Positions 7,848-16,545 of a stretch of 64,000 bases of DNA are shown piece by piece. The translations under genes were made by a program, and so were the position numbers. How positions within the stretch are numbered: position 1 is the stretch's first letter; every line of letters begins with the position of its first letter. The DNA comes from Bacillus ectoiniformans (lineage in GTDB: Bacteria > Bacillota > Bacilli > Bacillales > Domibacillaceae). The notes under the pieces were generated by a model that was not told where the DNA came from, ran no database searches, and worked only from the letters and a program-made list of their open reading frames with translations. The stretch spans positions 124,001-188,000 of the forward strand of contig NZ_JAFBES010000005.1 in NCBI RefSeq assembly GCF_016908875.1, written 5' to 3'.

Positions 7848-10493
7848 ATGGAAAACAGCAACGAATTAACGATGCCGACAAAATATGATCCGAAGTCCAT
7901 TGAACAAGGACGTTATGACTGGTGGGTAAAGGGTCAGTTCTTTGAAGCGAAAGACGATCAGTCAAAAGATCCCTATACAATCGTCATTCCGCCGCCAAAC
8001 GTAACAGGCAAGCTACATTTAGGACATGCTTGGGATACGACGCTTCAAGATATCTTAACTCGTATGAAGCGTATGCAGGGCTATGATGTCCTTTGGCTGC
8101 CTGGCATGGACCATGCGGGAATTGCGACTCAAGCAAAAGTAGAGCAAAAGCTTCGTGAAGAAGGAAAAAGCCGCTATGATCTTGGACGCGAGAAGTTTTT
8201 AGAAGAAGCGTGGAAATGGAAAGATGAATATGCCACATTTATCCGTGAGCAGTGGTCAAAGCTTGGACTTGGTCTTGATTACAGCCGTGAGCGTTTCACC
8301 TTGGACGAAGGTCTGTCAAAAGCCGTTAAGGAAGTATTTGTTAAGCTATACAACAAAGGCTTAATCTACCGCGGCGAGTATATCATCAACTGGGACCCGG
8401 CTACGAAAACGGCGCTTTCTGATATCGAAGTCATTTATAAAGATGTTCAAGGCGCGTTCTACCATATGAGATACCCGCTTGCAGACGGCAGTGGGCACAT
8501 TGAAATTGCTACGACTCGTCCGGAAACGATGCTTGGCGATACAGCGGTAGCGGTTCACCCGGAAGATGAGCGCTACAAGCACTTAATTGGCAAAAAAGTG
8601 ACACTTCCGATCGTTGGCCGTGAAATCACGATTGTCGGTGATGACTATGTCGATATGGAATTCGGTTCAGGTGCAGTTAAAATCACTCCGGCTCATGACC
8701 CGAACGACTTTGAAATCGGCAACTGCCATAACTTAGAGCGCGTGCTAGTTATGAACGAAGACGGCACGATGAACGGGCTTGCTGGCCAATATGAAGGCAT
8801 GGACCGTTTCGAATGCCGTAAACAAATTGTGAAGGATCTGCAAGAAGCAGGCGTACTGTTCAAAATTGAAGAGCATATGCATTCAGTGGGTCACTCTGAA
8901 CGAAGCGGTGCGGTAGTTGAACCATATTTATCTACTCAGTGGTTTGTGAAAATGCAGCCGCTTGCTGATGAAGCGATCAACCTGCAGAAGTCAGATGACA
9001 AGGTCAACTTTGTTCCTGACCGGTTTGAAAAAACCTATCTGCGCTGGATGGAAAATATCCGCGACTGGTGTATTTCCCGTCAGCTATGGTGGGGACACCG
9101 CATTCCAGCTTGGTATCATAAACAAACGGGCGAAGTGTACGTTGGCAATGAAGCGCCTGAAGATATTGAAAACTGGGAGCAGGATACAGACGTATTAGAT
9201 ACATGGTTCAGTTCCGCTCTATGGCCATTTTCAACAATGGGCTGGCCGGATACAGACGCAGCTGACTTTAAGCGCTACTATCCGACAGCGGCACTAGTGA
9301 CAGGCTACGACATCATTTTCTTCTGGGTATCCCGTATGATCTTCCAAGGCATTGAATTTACTGGCGGCCGTCCGTTTGATGACGTATTAATTCATGGATT
9401 GGTTCGTGATGCTGAAGGCCGGAAAATGAGTAAGTCATTAGGCAACGGTGTCGATCCTATGGAAATTATTGAAAAATACGGTGCGGATGCCTTGCGTTAC
9501 TTCTTGTCGACAGGCAGCTCACCAGGACAAGATCTCCGCTTCTCAGTAGAAAAAGTGGAGTCTGTTTGGAACTTTGCCAATAAGATCTGGAATGCTTCCC
9601 GTTTTGCTTTAATGAATATGGATGGCATGAAGTATGAGGAAATCGACTTAACAGGCGAGATGTCTGTTGCAGATAAATGGATCTTAACTCGCTTGAATGA
9701 AACGATTGAAACCGTGACAAAGCTTGCTGACCGCTATGAGTTTGGTGAAGTAGGACGTGTCCTTTACAACTTTATCTGGGATGACTTCTGTGACTGGTAC
9801 ATTGAAATGGCGAAACTTCCGTTATACGGAGAAGACGAAGCAGCGAAGAAAACGACTCGTTCGATTTTAGCTTATGTACTCGACAACACAATGCGACTTT
9901 TACACCCATTCATGCCATTTATTACCGAGGAAATATGGCAGAACCTTCCGCATGAAGGCGAAACCATCGTGACGGCGAAATGGCCGGAAGTGCGTATGGA
10001 ATTAACGGATCAAACAGCAGCCAATGAAATGAAGCTGCTAGTGGACATCATCCGCGCTGTCCGTGCGATTCGTTCCGAAGTGAATACGCCAATGAGCAAG
10101 AAAGTCATGCTGATGATCAAGGCAAAAGACGAAAAAGTGCTGGCGGTTCTAGAGAAAAACCGTGCGTATATCGAAAAGTTCTGTAATCCGGAAGAACTGA
10201 CACTCGCAACGGACTTAACCGTACCTGATAAAGCCATGACAGCTGTCGTAACAGGAGCAGAGCTTGTGCTTCCGCTTGAAGGACTGATCAATATTGACGA
10301 GGAAATTGCCCGTCTGCAAAAAGAATGGGACAAGTGGAACAGCGAAGTAGAACGCGTTCAGAAAAAGCTTGGCAACGAACGCTTCATTTCCAAAGCACCG
10401 CAAAACGTCGTGGATGAAGAGCGTGCGAAGGAAAGCGATTATCTAGAAAAACGTGCAGCAGTTGAAGCACGGATGAACGAATTAAAGAACTAA
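7848..10493 (+). CDS. valS: Valyl-tRNA synthetase
   Basis: An 881-residue class I aminoacyl-tRNA synthetase (EC 6.1.1.9), full length for Bacillus ValRS. The HIGH-type motif is HLGH at residues 57-60, after PPPNVTGKL. The KMSKS motif is at 526-530. Between them lie the CP1 editing domain ([17 protein letters not shown] near 222-238) and [12 protein letters not shown] near 450. The C-terminus is a coiled coil rich in E/K (about 815-881), as usual for ValRS. The ATG follows AAGGAGG. Expression is under the T-box leader, and a hairpin terminator follows the stop. Confidence 0.98.
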   Translation: MENSNELTMPTKYDPKSIEQGRYDWWVKGQFFEAKDDQSKDPYTIVIPPPNVTGKLHLGHAWDTTLQDILTRMKRMQGYDVLWLPGMDHAGIATQAKVEQKLREEGKSRYDLGREKFLEEAWKWKDEYATFIREQWSKLGLGLDYSRERFTLDEGLSKAVKEVFVKLYNKGLIYRGEYIINWDPATKTALSDIEVIYKDVQGAFYHMRYPLADGSGHIEIATTRPETMLGDTAVAVHPEDERYKHLIGKKVTLPIVGREITIVGDDYVDMEFGSGAVKITPAHDPNDFEIGNCHNLERVLVMNEDGTMNGLAGQYEGMDRFECRKQIVKDLQEAGVLFKIEEHMHSVGHSERSGAVVEPYLSTQWFVKMQPLADEAINLQKSDDKVNFVPDRFEKTYLRWMENIRDWCISRQLWWGHRIPAWYHKQTGEVYVGNEAPEDIENWEQDTDVLDTWFSSALWPFSTMGWPDTDAADFKRYYPTAALVTGYDIIFFWVSRMIFQGIEFTGGRPFDDVLIHGLVRDAEGRKMSKSLGNGVDPMEIIEKYGADALRYFLSTGSSPGQDLRFSVEKVESVWNFANKIWNASRFALMNMDGMKYEEIDLTGEMSVADKWILTRLNETIETVTKLADRYEFGEVGRVLYNFIWDDFCDWYIEMAKLPLYGEDEAAKKTTRSILAYVLDNTMRLLHPFMPFITEEIWQNLPHEGETIVTAKWPEVRMELTDQTAANEMKLLVDIIRAVRAIRSEVNTPMSKKVMLMIKAKDEKVLAVLEKNRAYIEKFCNPEELTLATDLTVPDKAMTAVVTGAELVLPLEGLINIDEEIARLQKEWDKWNSEVERVQKKLGNERFISKAPQNVVDEERAKESDYLEKRAAVEARMNELKN

Positions 10494-10500
10494 ATGAATG

Positions 10501-10532
10501 AAGGGTCTGGCCATTATGGTCCGGCCCTTTTT
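10501..10532 (+). terminator. Terminator after valS
   Basis: AGGGTCTGGCCAT pairs with ATGGTCCGGCCCT (12 of 13 positions, including G-U pairs) and is followed by five T. It lies 8 nt after the valS stop, so folC probably depends on read-through or on its own promoter. Confidence 0.75.
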
Positions 10533-10552
10533 ATCAAGAAAGGAAGAAAGAT

Positions 10553-11848
10553 ATGATACATACATATGAAGAAGCAATCAATTGGATACACGGAAGACTG
10601 CGTCTCGGAATTAAACCAGGCCTCCAGCGGATGGAGTGGATGATGGAACGTTTAAATCACCCCGAACGGCATTTAAAAACGATCCACGTCGGCGGAACGA
10701 ATGGCAAAGGCTCAACAGTGACGTATTTACGCTCAATTTTACAAGAATCAGGCTATCAAGTCGGCACATTTACTTCACCATATATTGAAACATTTAACGA
10801 ACGGATCAGCGTGAACGGCGTGCCGATCTCTGACGAGGAAATCATTCAGCTTGTTCAAGCAATTAAGCCGCTGGCTGAGGAACTTGAGGCAACAGAGCTT
10901 GGCGGACCGTCTGAATTTGAAATCATTACCGCGATGGCCTTTTATTATTTTTCTAAGATTAATTTTGTCGATGTCGTGATCTTTGAAGTCGGACTTGGCG
11001 GACGTTTAGATTCAACGAATATCGTCCATCCACTGCTGTCGGTCATCACGAATATCGGCATGGATCATATGCAGTTTTTAGGTGATTCGATTGAACAGAT
11101 CGCTTATGAAAAAGCGGGAATTATCAAGAGCGGCATTCCTGTGATCACGGCAGTAAAGCAGCCGGAAGCATTGGCTGTGATAGATAAAGCGGCAAAAGAA
11201 AAGCGAGCGGCAATGTATACGCTGGGAAAAGAGTTTACTGGTGAATGGAAGCAGTCTTTGCCACAGGGAGAGGAATTTGATTTTCAATCGATGTTTGGAA
11301 AGCTAGGTGAAGTTCAGATAGGATTAAATGGGCTGCATCAGGTGGACAATGCGGCTCTCGCTGTCATGAGCATTCAGTATTTAAATGCTTTTTACTCCTT
11401 TTTAGTAGAAGAAGAGCATATCCGAAGCGGACTTGAAAAAGCTTTTTGGCCTGGAAGAATGGAAATTATATCAGAGACGCCGATAATACTTTTAGATGGC
11501 GCTCATAATCCAGAAGGAATGCGGGCGTTGACAGACTCGCTAAAATCACGCTATCCAGATTATCGGGTGACTGCGATATTTGCGGGAATGAAAGACAAGA
11601 AGCTGGATGCGATGATTAATATGCTTGATCAAGCTTGTGACGAAATTGTACTGACGACATTTGACTTTCCGCGAGCGGCTGGGCTGGATGACTTTGCTCT
11701 TTTTTTAAGCGAAAAGATTATGACAGAAGCAGATTGGCAGAAGGTCGTTCGGGAGTTTAAGAGAAATGCAAGGGAGAAGGAACTGCTTGTGGTGACGGGG
11801 TCGCTTTACTTTATTTCTGAGGTGAAGCGAGGGAATTTAAATCCATAA
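10553..11848 (+). CDS. folC: Folylpolyglutamate synthase / dihydrofolate synthase
   Basis: A 431-residue Mur-ligase-fold enzyme (EC 6.3.2.17 / 6.3.2.12) that adds glutamate to folates. The P-loop GGTNGKGSTVTYL is at residues 47-59. TSPYIETFNERI follows near 75, then the family signature FEVGLGGRLDSTN near 144 and ILLDGAHNPEGM near 315. The ATG follows GAAAGGAAG. In B. subtilis folC is followed by comC and spoIIB; here the pilus locus begins instead. Confidence 0.97.
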   Translation: MIHTYEEAINWIHGRLRLGIKPGLQRMEWMMERLNHPERHLKTIHVGGTNGKGSTVTYLRSILQESGYQVGTFTSPYIETFNERISVNGVPISDEEIIQLVQAIKPLAEELEATELGGPSEFEIITAMAFYYFSKINFVDVVIFEVGLGGRLDSTNIVHPLLSVITNIGMDHMQFLGDSIEQIAYEKAGIIKSGIPVITAVKQPEALAVIDKAAKEKRAAMYTLGKEFTGEWKQSLPQGEEFDFQSMFGKLGEVQIGLNGLHQVDNAALAVMSIQYLNAFYSFLVEEEHIRSGLEKAFWPGRMEIISETPIILLDGAHNPEGMRALTDSLKSRYPDYRVTAIFAGMKDKKLDAMINMLDQACDEIVLTTFDFPRAAGLDDFALFLSEKIMTEADWQKVVREFKRNAREKELLVVTGSLYFISEVKRGNLNP

Positions 11849-11867
11849 ACTACCAAATTATAAAATA

Positions 11868-11933
11868 TTCAAGAAATATTTATTTATTCCGGGTCTTTAG
11901 TAGTGTAAAAAGGGTAGTTAGATTGATATAATT
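11868..11933 (+). promoter_or_regulatory. Shared pilus-type upstream element and promoter of the VWA protein gene
   Basis: TTCAAGAAATATTTAT (11868-11883) is followed 13 nt later by TTAGTAGTGTAAAA (11897-11910). TGTAAA (11904-11909) could serve as a -35 element, with a 17-nt spacer and TATAAT (11927-11932). Nearly the same arrangement precedes the major pilin gene (27701-27745). The similarity is seen in the sequence; the role as an activator site is inference. Confidence 0.5.
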
Positions 11934-11981
11934 AAATAAGGGGAAGTTTGGATCGTTAGGAAATGTAAGGGAGGGGAAAGA

Positions 11982-14900
11982 ATGGGTAAGAAAGTCGTTT
12001 TACTAAGATTATTTCTTGTTTTTATATTGGTTTTGTCGAGTGTTCCGTTAAAACCTAGCACGCCAAAAGCAAATTCGGCTTCATCTCAAAGTTTGGTAGG
12101 ACTGAATTTTACTGCCAATGCAAAGGATGAGACCGTTCAGATGGGGGTAAATGCAAATGCAGAGGGTTCTTTGCATGCGAACATATCATTAAGTGGTCAG
12201 CGCCAACCAATCGATGTTGTTTTTATCCATGAAACTTCTAAATGGATGAGCCAAAAAGATGATAGAGTGGCTAAAGCAAAAAGAGCGAAAGATGCACTTC
12301 TTGCAGGTGTGCAATATTTTGAAGGGAATCAAGAAACTGGCGACTCATTTACATTCATTCCATTCGACACTGGTATTAGCCGTAAGCCTGTGAATAATCC
12401 AATTCTTAAACAAGTTGAAGGACTAAGTAACATCAGAAATGCAGCAAATGTGTTAGACCATAAAGACTATATCTCAGGCGACAATAATTACGCCCCGCCA
12501 TTCTCGGAAGCTATTCGTCTGTTAGGGAGTAAGGAAAGTAACCGCGATAAATATATTATCTTTTTGTCTGACGGAAATTTTAAAGGAAATAATAATAAAG
12601 AAGACCTACTAAATAAAATTCCAGACTTAAAAGCTCATAAGATTGTTGTTCATAGCATGGCCTTTAATAATAGCAGTAATAACAGCTCTCATTATCGAAT
12701 GCTAGAAGAACTATCTACTGAAACGGGTGGAACAGTGTTTGATGGATCTTCTGCTAACTTAGCGAATTATTACGGACAGATTGCTCAGGCAATTGATGAA
12801 CCGCTTGATTCTCAAGAAGGTCAAATCAGTTTAAATCTAGATGAAGTGAAGAATAGCAGTGGAGCGAATGTCGGAGCCTTTGTAAACTTTAAAGAAGACA
12901 TTGCCCGACAGAGAACAAAACCTTTCTCTTTAAATTCTGCAAAAATAAACCACAGTGAAAACTTCAACGTGCAATTTAAGCAGCCAGGAAGCTATGTGTT
13001 CGATATTAAACTGACAGCCGGTGGAACAACTATTCATCGTTATGTGACAGTGAATGTAATGCCTGCTCCGGAACTAGGAGTTAATATTTCTGTTTCACCA
13101 TCAGCTAATCAGTATCTTATGGCGGAAAACGGCAAAGCACCTGGCCAATTGAATGTGAAAATAACACCTACTGGAGAGATTAAGAGCAAAGAAAGAAAAC
13201 CTGTGGACGTCGTTTTTGTATTTGATAAGTCTGGTTCAATGACGATTTCTCCATACGGTAATGCGGAAAAATGGACCAATGCCAAAAATGCCCTCAAAAG
13301 CGCCTCTCAGCATTTTTATTCTAACTCAACAGCTGCCAATGGAGATCGTTTTGGATTTATCTCTTTTGACAGTGGAGTTGATAAATTCGTAAGTATGGGT
13401 AATAGAGATACTCTTCCGGCTATTAACTATACAGTAGATAGCCTAGTGTCTCGGGGCGGAACTAATTATGTTGACCCGTTAAATAGGGCACAACTTTTAA
13501 TGAATGGATCTCAAAATGATAAGCATATTATCTTCATTACGGATGGGATACCGACGCAAACTTCAATGAAGTTACTTACAAAAAATAAGTATAACCAAGA
13601 ATTCAAAAATGTCTATTTTGATTCTAATGACACTTCGTATATTTGGATAGACTGGAACACTTATAATTTTGCATATAAAAATAATTGGTATAGTACAGAT
13701 CAATCACGTTCCTCTATTCAGAAATTTATTAACTCTTTTGGATTAGATTCAGCTACGCAATTGGCAGATGAGAATATTAAGTTGCATACGATTGGTTTTG
13801 GTAATGACCGGGCACAACTTAACGATTCCTATTTACAACAGCTTGCATCTGCCACTGGCGGAACCTTCTCCAAAGCTACTGTAGATAATGTGACACAAAT
13901 TGTGACAAAAGTTGCTGAAAAAATTGACTCGCCGAAGCTTGACACTGAAGTGCGAGTGGATCTTTCTAAAGTGGCATTTGAAAGACTAGAAGGGAAAAAC
14001 AATCCAGCTGGTTTGGTAACAGTCTCGGAATCTGCTGGTGTTAGAACAGCAGGTAACATTGCCTACCTCAATGAAACCATTACCTATGAAGTGAACGGCG
14101 GAACACCGAATGAAATCATGAAGCAGCTGCCTTTAGAGTTTTCTGAAGAAGGAAGATACACCTTCACAGACATTCGAGCATACAAAAAAAATGCACAGGG
14201 TGAATGGATTCCTTCTGGAGAACCCCATGCTCCATTTACAGTTACTGTAAAGAAAAACGCTCCATTTAATTTGTCAGGGACAATGGACTTTGAAGGCGGA
14301 ATGAATGGCACTATGCCATATTTTGTCGATGGGCTTATTAAAGAAGCAGGAAAAACAACGAATCAATTTAGTGTAAACTATGAACTAACTCCAAGCGGGA
14401 TTGATTCGACTGTAACAACTTCTGGAAATTTAAATAATATCAAAATTATCCAGACGCTTCCACCAGGAATCAGCGTTATGCCGAATCAAAGTGGAGTTAC
14501 TGTTACTACTCAGAATGGTGTTTCGAAAGCCGTGATCTCCATTAGTAATATTCCATACTCAAATGGCCGATTTACTGTCGAGCGTCAGCGATTCTCATTA
14601 AAGCTGAAAGCCGATTACGCAATTAATACAAAAATGCCAGATGCCAACTTAGAATATATAGACAGCCGCTTTGCTAATAAGAATGAAGGGCAGATTTCTG
14701 CAGGCAGTGAGTCGATTATAGCGAAAGTAAGGCTGAAGGAGTATCCAGACCGTGCGTACGACGGACTTGAAAATGGAAAGCTTGAAAAAATAAACTTAAA
14801 TGCAGGATCAGATTACTATGCGGGAACGAAATTGGCTGAAGCATCTTTCCCAGGAAAAATGAAACCAGTCAAAGACTTAATCTACATTAAAGACCCTGTC

Positions 14901-16508
14901 AACAGTTCGCAAAATATAGGAGTTCAAATTATTTTCTATGATGACGATACTGCTGAAGCATATTTCACATCTCAAGCAGTACTAACAGGGAAAACATCGA
15001 AAAAATCTATAGTTTCAGGTGAGACTGTGTATGAAGAAGTGGATGTTTCGTTAAATCGTCCTATTGCGGGTAATAATGTTCAATATTATTACAGTCTCAA
15101 AGAAGCCCCTAGCGGCGATGACTGGGTACCGTTTAATCCAATAGGCAACCAAAGATTCCTTTCTTTAAAAACATTAGGTAAAAACTATGTGTCAGTTAAA
15201 GCAGAAGGAGGCTTTGCTCAGCCTAACATAGATCAAAAAAATGTGACGATAGCAAAAAAAATCACGAATATTCTTGTCAATCCTGCTCCACTTGCGGTAG
15301 TAAAAGGTCAAAGCGTGAAATTCACGGTTGAATTGCTGCCAAAAGATACAACAGAGGATAAATATGAAATGACATTTGCAGATTCGTCCTTAGTAAAAGC
15401 TGAACTATTAAATGATAACGGTAAGGATGCAGATGAATGGAGCTTAGAAGGGTTGAAAGCTGGCAGTACAACGATGATTGTAACTTCTAAAAACAGACCA
15501 GAGATTAAAACAGAGGTGCCTGTTACAGTCGGTGAACCAATTACAAGCATTCAAGTGACTCCTGCTGAGCTTAAAGTAGATGCAGGGGCCGAGACAGAGT
15601 TTATTGTTAACTTGTTGCCAAAAGGCACAGCGCAGAGGGATTACCAATTAGTATTCGAAGATGAAAATCAAAACTTGGCTGACGCTTATTTAGTGGAAGA
15701 TCTTGATGGTGATGGTGATCGCTGGGTACTTGAGGGGTTGAATCCAGGGGAAACAAAAATCTTTGTTACTTCAAATGATAATCCTGAAATAAAGACAGAG
15801 GCACCAGTAGCCGTTCATGAACCATTAACAGAGTTCTTCATCGAGCCAATCGGAAATCAGATCAGAGTCGATGGAATCAATAAGGACCGTTGGGAAATTG
15901 ATACTGAGAAGACAGCTGAATTTAAAGTTTCACTTCTCCCTGAGACATCAACTAAGAAGAAAGACTACGACTTAGACATAAATAGCGCGACAGTAAACTA
16001 TGAATTGGTTGACGATCAGAAAGGTAATGAAGATAAATGGTCATTGATTTCAACTGAAGCAGGAGAAGTCACAATGACGCTCGTTTCAAAAACACAGCCC
16101 GCTATTACAAAAGAGATCACTATCGTATTTAAAGATCCTTTTGTAGAACTCCAAGGTGTTGCGTTTAAGGAATCCCGATACGATTTCACCGATCAAGACG
16201 AGTGGATAAGTGTAGAGGATTTAATCCGCTATACACCAGAGAATGCAACAGATGTCTTCGTGGCTAATGTCAAATCAAGCCGCCCGGATATCATTGAAGT
16301 CAATAGTTCGAAAACGAAGATCAGAAATAAAAAAGATAAAAAAGGTTCATCAACCGTCACGGTTACTGTCAAACAAAAAGACAAAAATGGTCGTATTATC
16401 GAAGGCAGTGATAAGAAAGATTCTGCCGTGTTTGAAGTAAACACTTCAAACAACGGGGGCTCAGGCAGCGATCCTAGTAACGGAGACATTGATGACAGCA
16501 AATGGTAA
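11982..16508 (+). CDS. Secreted two-VWA-domain protein, candidate type IV pilus tip adhesin (PilY1-like)
   Basis: 1508 residues. Signal peptide: basic start, hydrophobic 7-23, cleavage probably near KANSA-S (30-35). VWA domain 1 spans about 76-271; its metal site is degenerate (H83-E-T-S-K in place of DxSxS) though D197 is kept. VWA domain 2 spans about 407-648 with an intact MIDAS: D415-K-S-G-S, T494, D521. About 650-1090 is beta-rich and pilin-adhesin-like. Four Ig-like repeats follow at about 1095-1184, 1185-1279, 1280-1384 and 1386-1486, the first three with a D/N/G-rich loop before a W. There is no LPXTG motif or C-terminal membrane helix, so it is not anchored by sortase. It converges on a PilV/PilW/PilX operon and begins the pilus locus, which suggests a role like Gram-negative PilY1. 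The adhesin role is inference. Confidence 0.75.
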   Translation: MGKKVVLLRLFLVFILVLSSVPLKPSTPKANSASSQSLVGLNFTANAKDETVQMGVNANAEGSLHANISLSGQRQPIDVVFIHETSKWMSQKDDRVAKAKRAKDALLAGVQYFEGNQETGDSFTFIPFDTGISRKPVNNPILKQVEGLSNIRNAANVLDHKDYISGDNNYAPPFSEAIRLLGSKESNRDKYIIFLSDGNFKGNNNKEDLLNKIPDLKAHKIVVHSMAFNNSSNNSSHYRMLEELSTETGGTVFDGSSANLANYYGQIAQAIDEPLDSQEGQISLNLDEVKNSSGANVGAFVNFKEDIARQRTKPFSLNSAKINHSENFNVQFKQPGSYVFDIKLTAGGTTIHRYVTVNVMPAPELGVNISVSPSANQYLMAENGKAPGQLNVKITPTGEIKSKERKPVDVVFVFDKSGSMTISPYGNAEKWTNAKNALKSASQHFYSNSTAANGDRFGFISFDSGVDKFVSMGNRDTLPAINYTVDSLVSRGGTNYVDPLNRAQLLMNGSQNDKHIIFITDGIPTQTSMKLLTKNKYNQEFKNVYFDSNDTSYIWIDWNTYNFAYKNNWYSTDQSRSSIQKFINSFGLDSATQLADENIKLHTIGFGNDRAQLNDSYLQQLASATGGTFSKATVDNVTQIVTKVAEKIDSPKLDTEVRVDLSKVAFERLEGKNNPAGLVTVSESAGVRTAGNIAYLNETITYEVNGGTPNEIMKQLPLEFSEEGRYTFTDIRAYKKNAQGEWIPSGEPHAPFTVTVKKNAPFNLSGTMDFEGGMNGTMPYFVDGLIKEAGKTTNQFSVNYELTPSGIDSTVTTSGNLNNIKIIQTLPPGISVMPNQSGVTVTTQNGVSKAVISISNIPYSNGRFTVERQRFSLKLKADYAINTKMPDANLEYIDSRFANKNEGQISAGSESIIAKVRLKEYPDRAYDGLENGKLEKINLNAGSDYYAGTKLAEASFPGKMKPVKDLIYIKDPVNSSQNIGVQIIFYDDDTAEAYFTSQAVLTGKTSKKSIVSGETVYEEVDVSLNRPIAGNNVQYYYSLKEAPSGDDWVPFNPIGNQRFLSLKTLGKNYVSVKAEGGFAQPNIDQKNVTIAKKITNILVNPAPLAVVKGQSVKFTVELLPKDTTEDKYEMTFADSSLVKAELLNDNGKDADEWSLEGLKAGSTTMIVTSKNRPEIKTEVPVTVGEPITSIQVTPAELKVDAGAETEFIVNLLPKGTAQRDYQLVFEDENQNLADAYLVEDLDGDGDRWVLEGLNPGETKIFVTSNDNPEIKTEAPVAVHEPLTEFFIEPIGNQIRVDGINKDRWEIDTEKTAEFKVSLLPETSTKKKDYDLDINSATVNYELVDDQKGNEDKWSLISTEAGEVTMTLVSKTQPAITKEITIVFKDPFVELQGVAFKESRYDFTDQDEWISVEDLIRYTPENATDVFVANVKSSRPDIIEVNSSKTKIRNKKDKKGSSTVTVTVKQKDKNGRIIEGSDKKDSAVFEVNTSNNGGSGSDPSNGDIDDSKW

Positions 16509-16511
16509 CAA

Positions 16512-16542
16512 AAAAGGATGGAGCATTTCGCTCCATCCTTTT
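16512..16542. terminator. Bidirectional terminator between the VWA gene and the minor-pilin operon
   Basis: A perfect 13-bp stem, AAAAGGATGGAGC (16512-16524) with GCTCCATCCTTTT (16530-16542). It has A/T tails on both sides and lies between two convergent stop codons. Confidence 0.92.
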
Positions 16543-16545
16543 GCT

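Noticed and set aside
11982-16508. Sortase-anchored surface adhesin
   Set aside because: There is no LPXTG motif, no C-terminal hydrophobic helix and no basic tail; the protein ends in a short acidic, Gly/Ser-rich tail.
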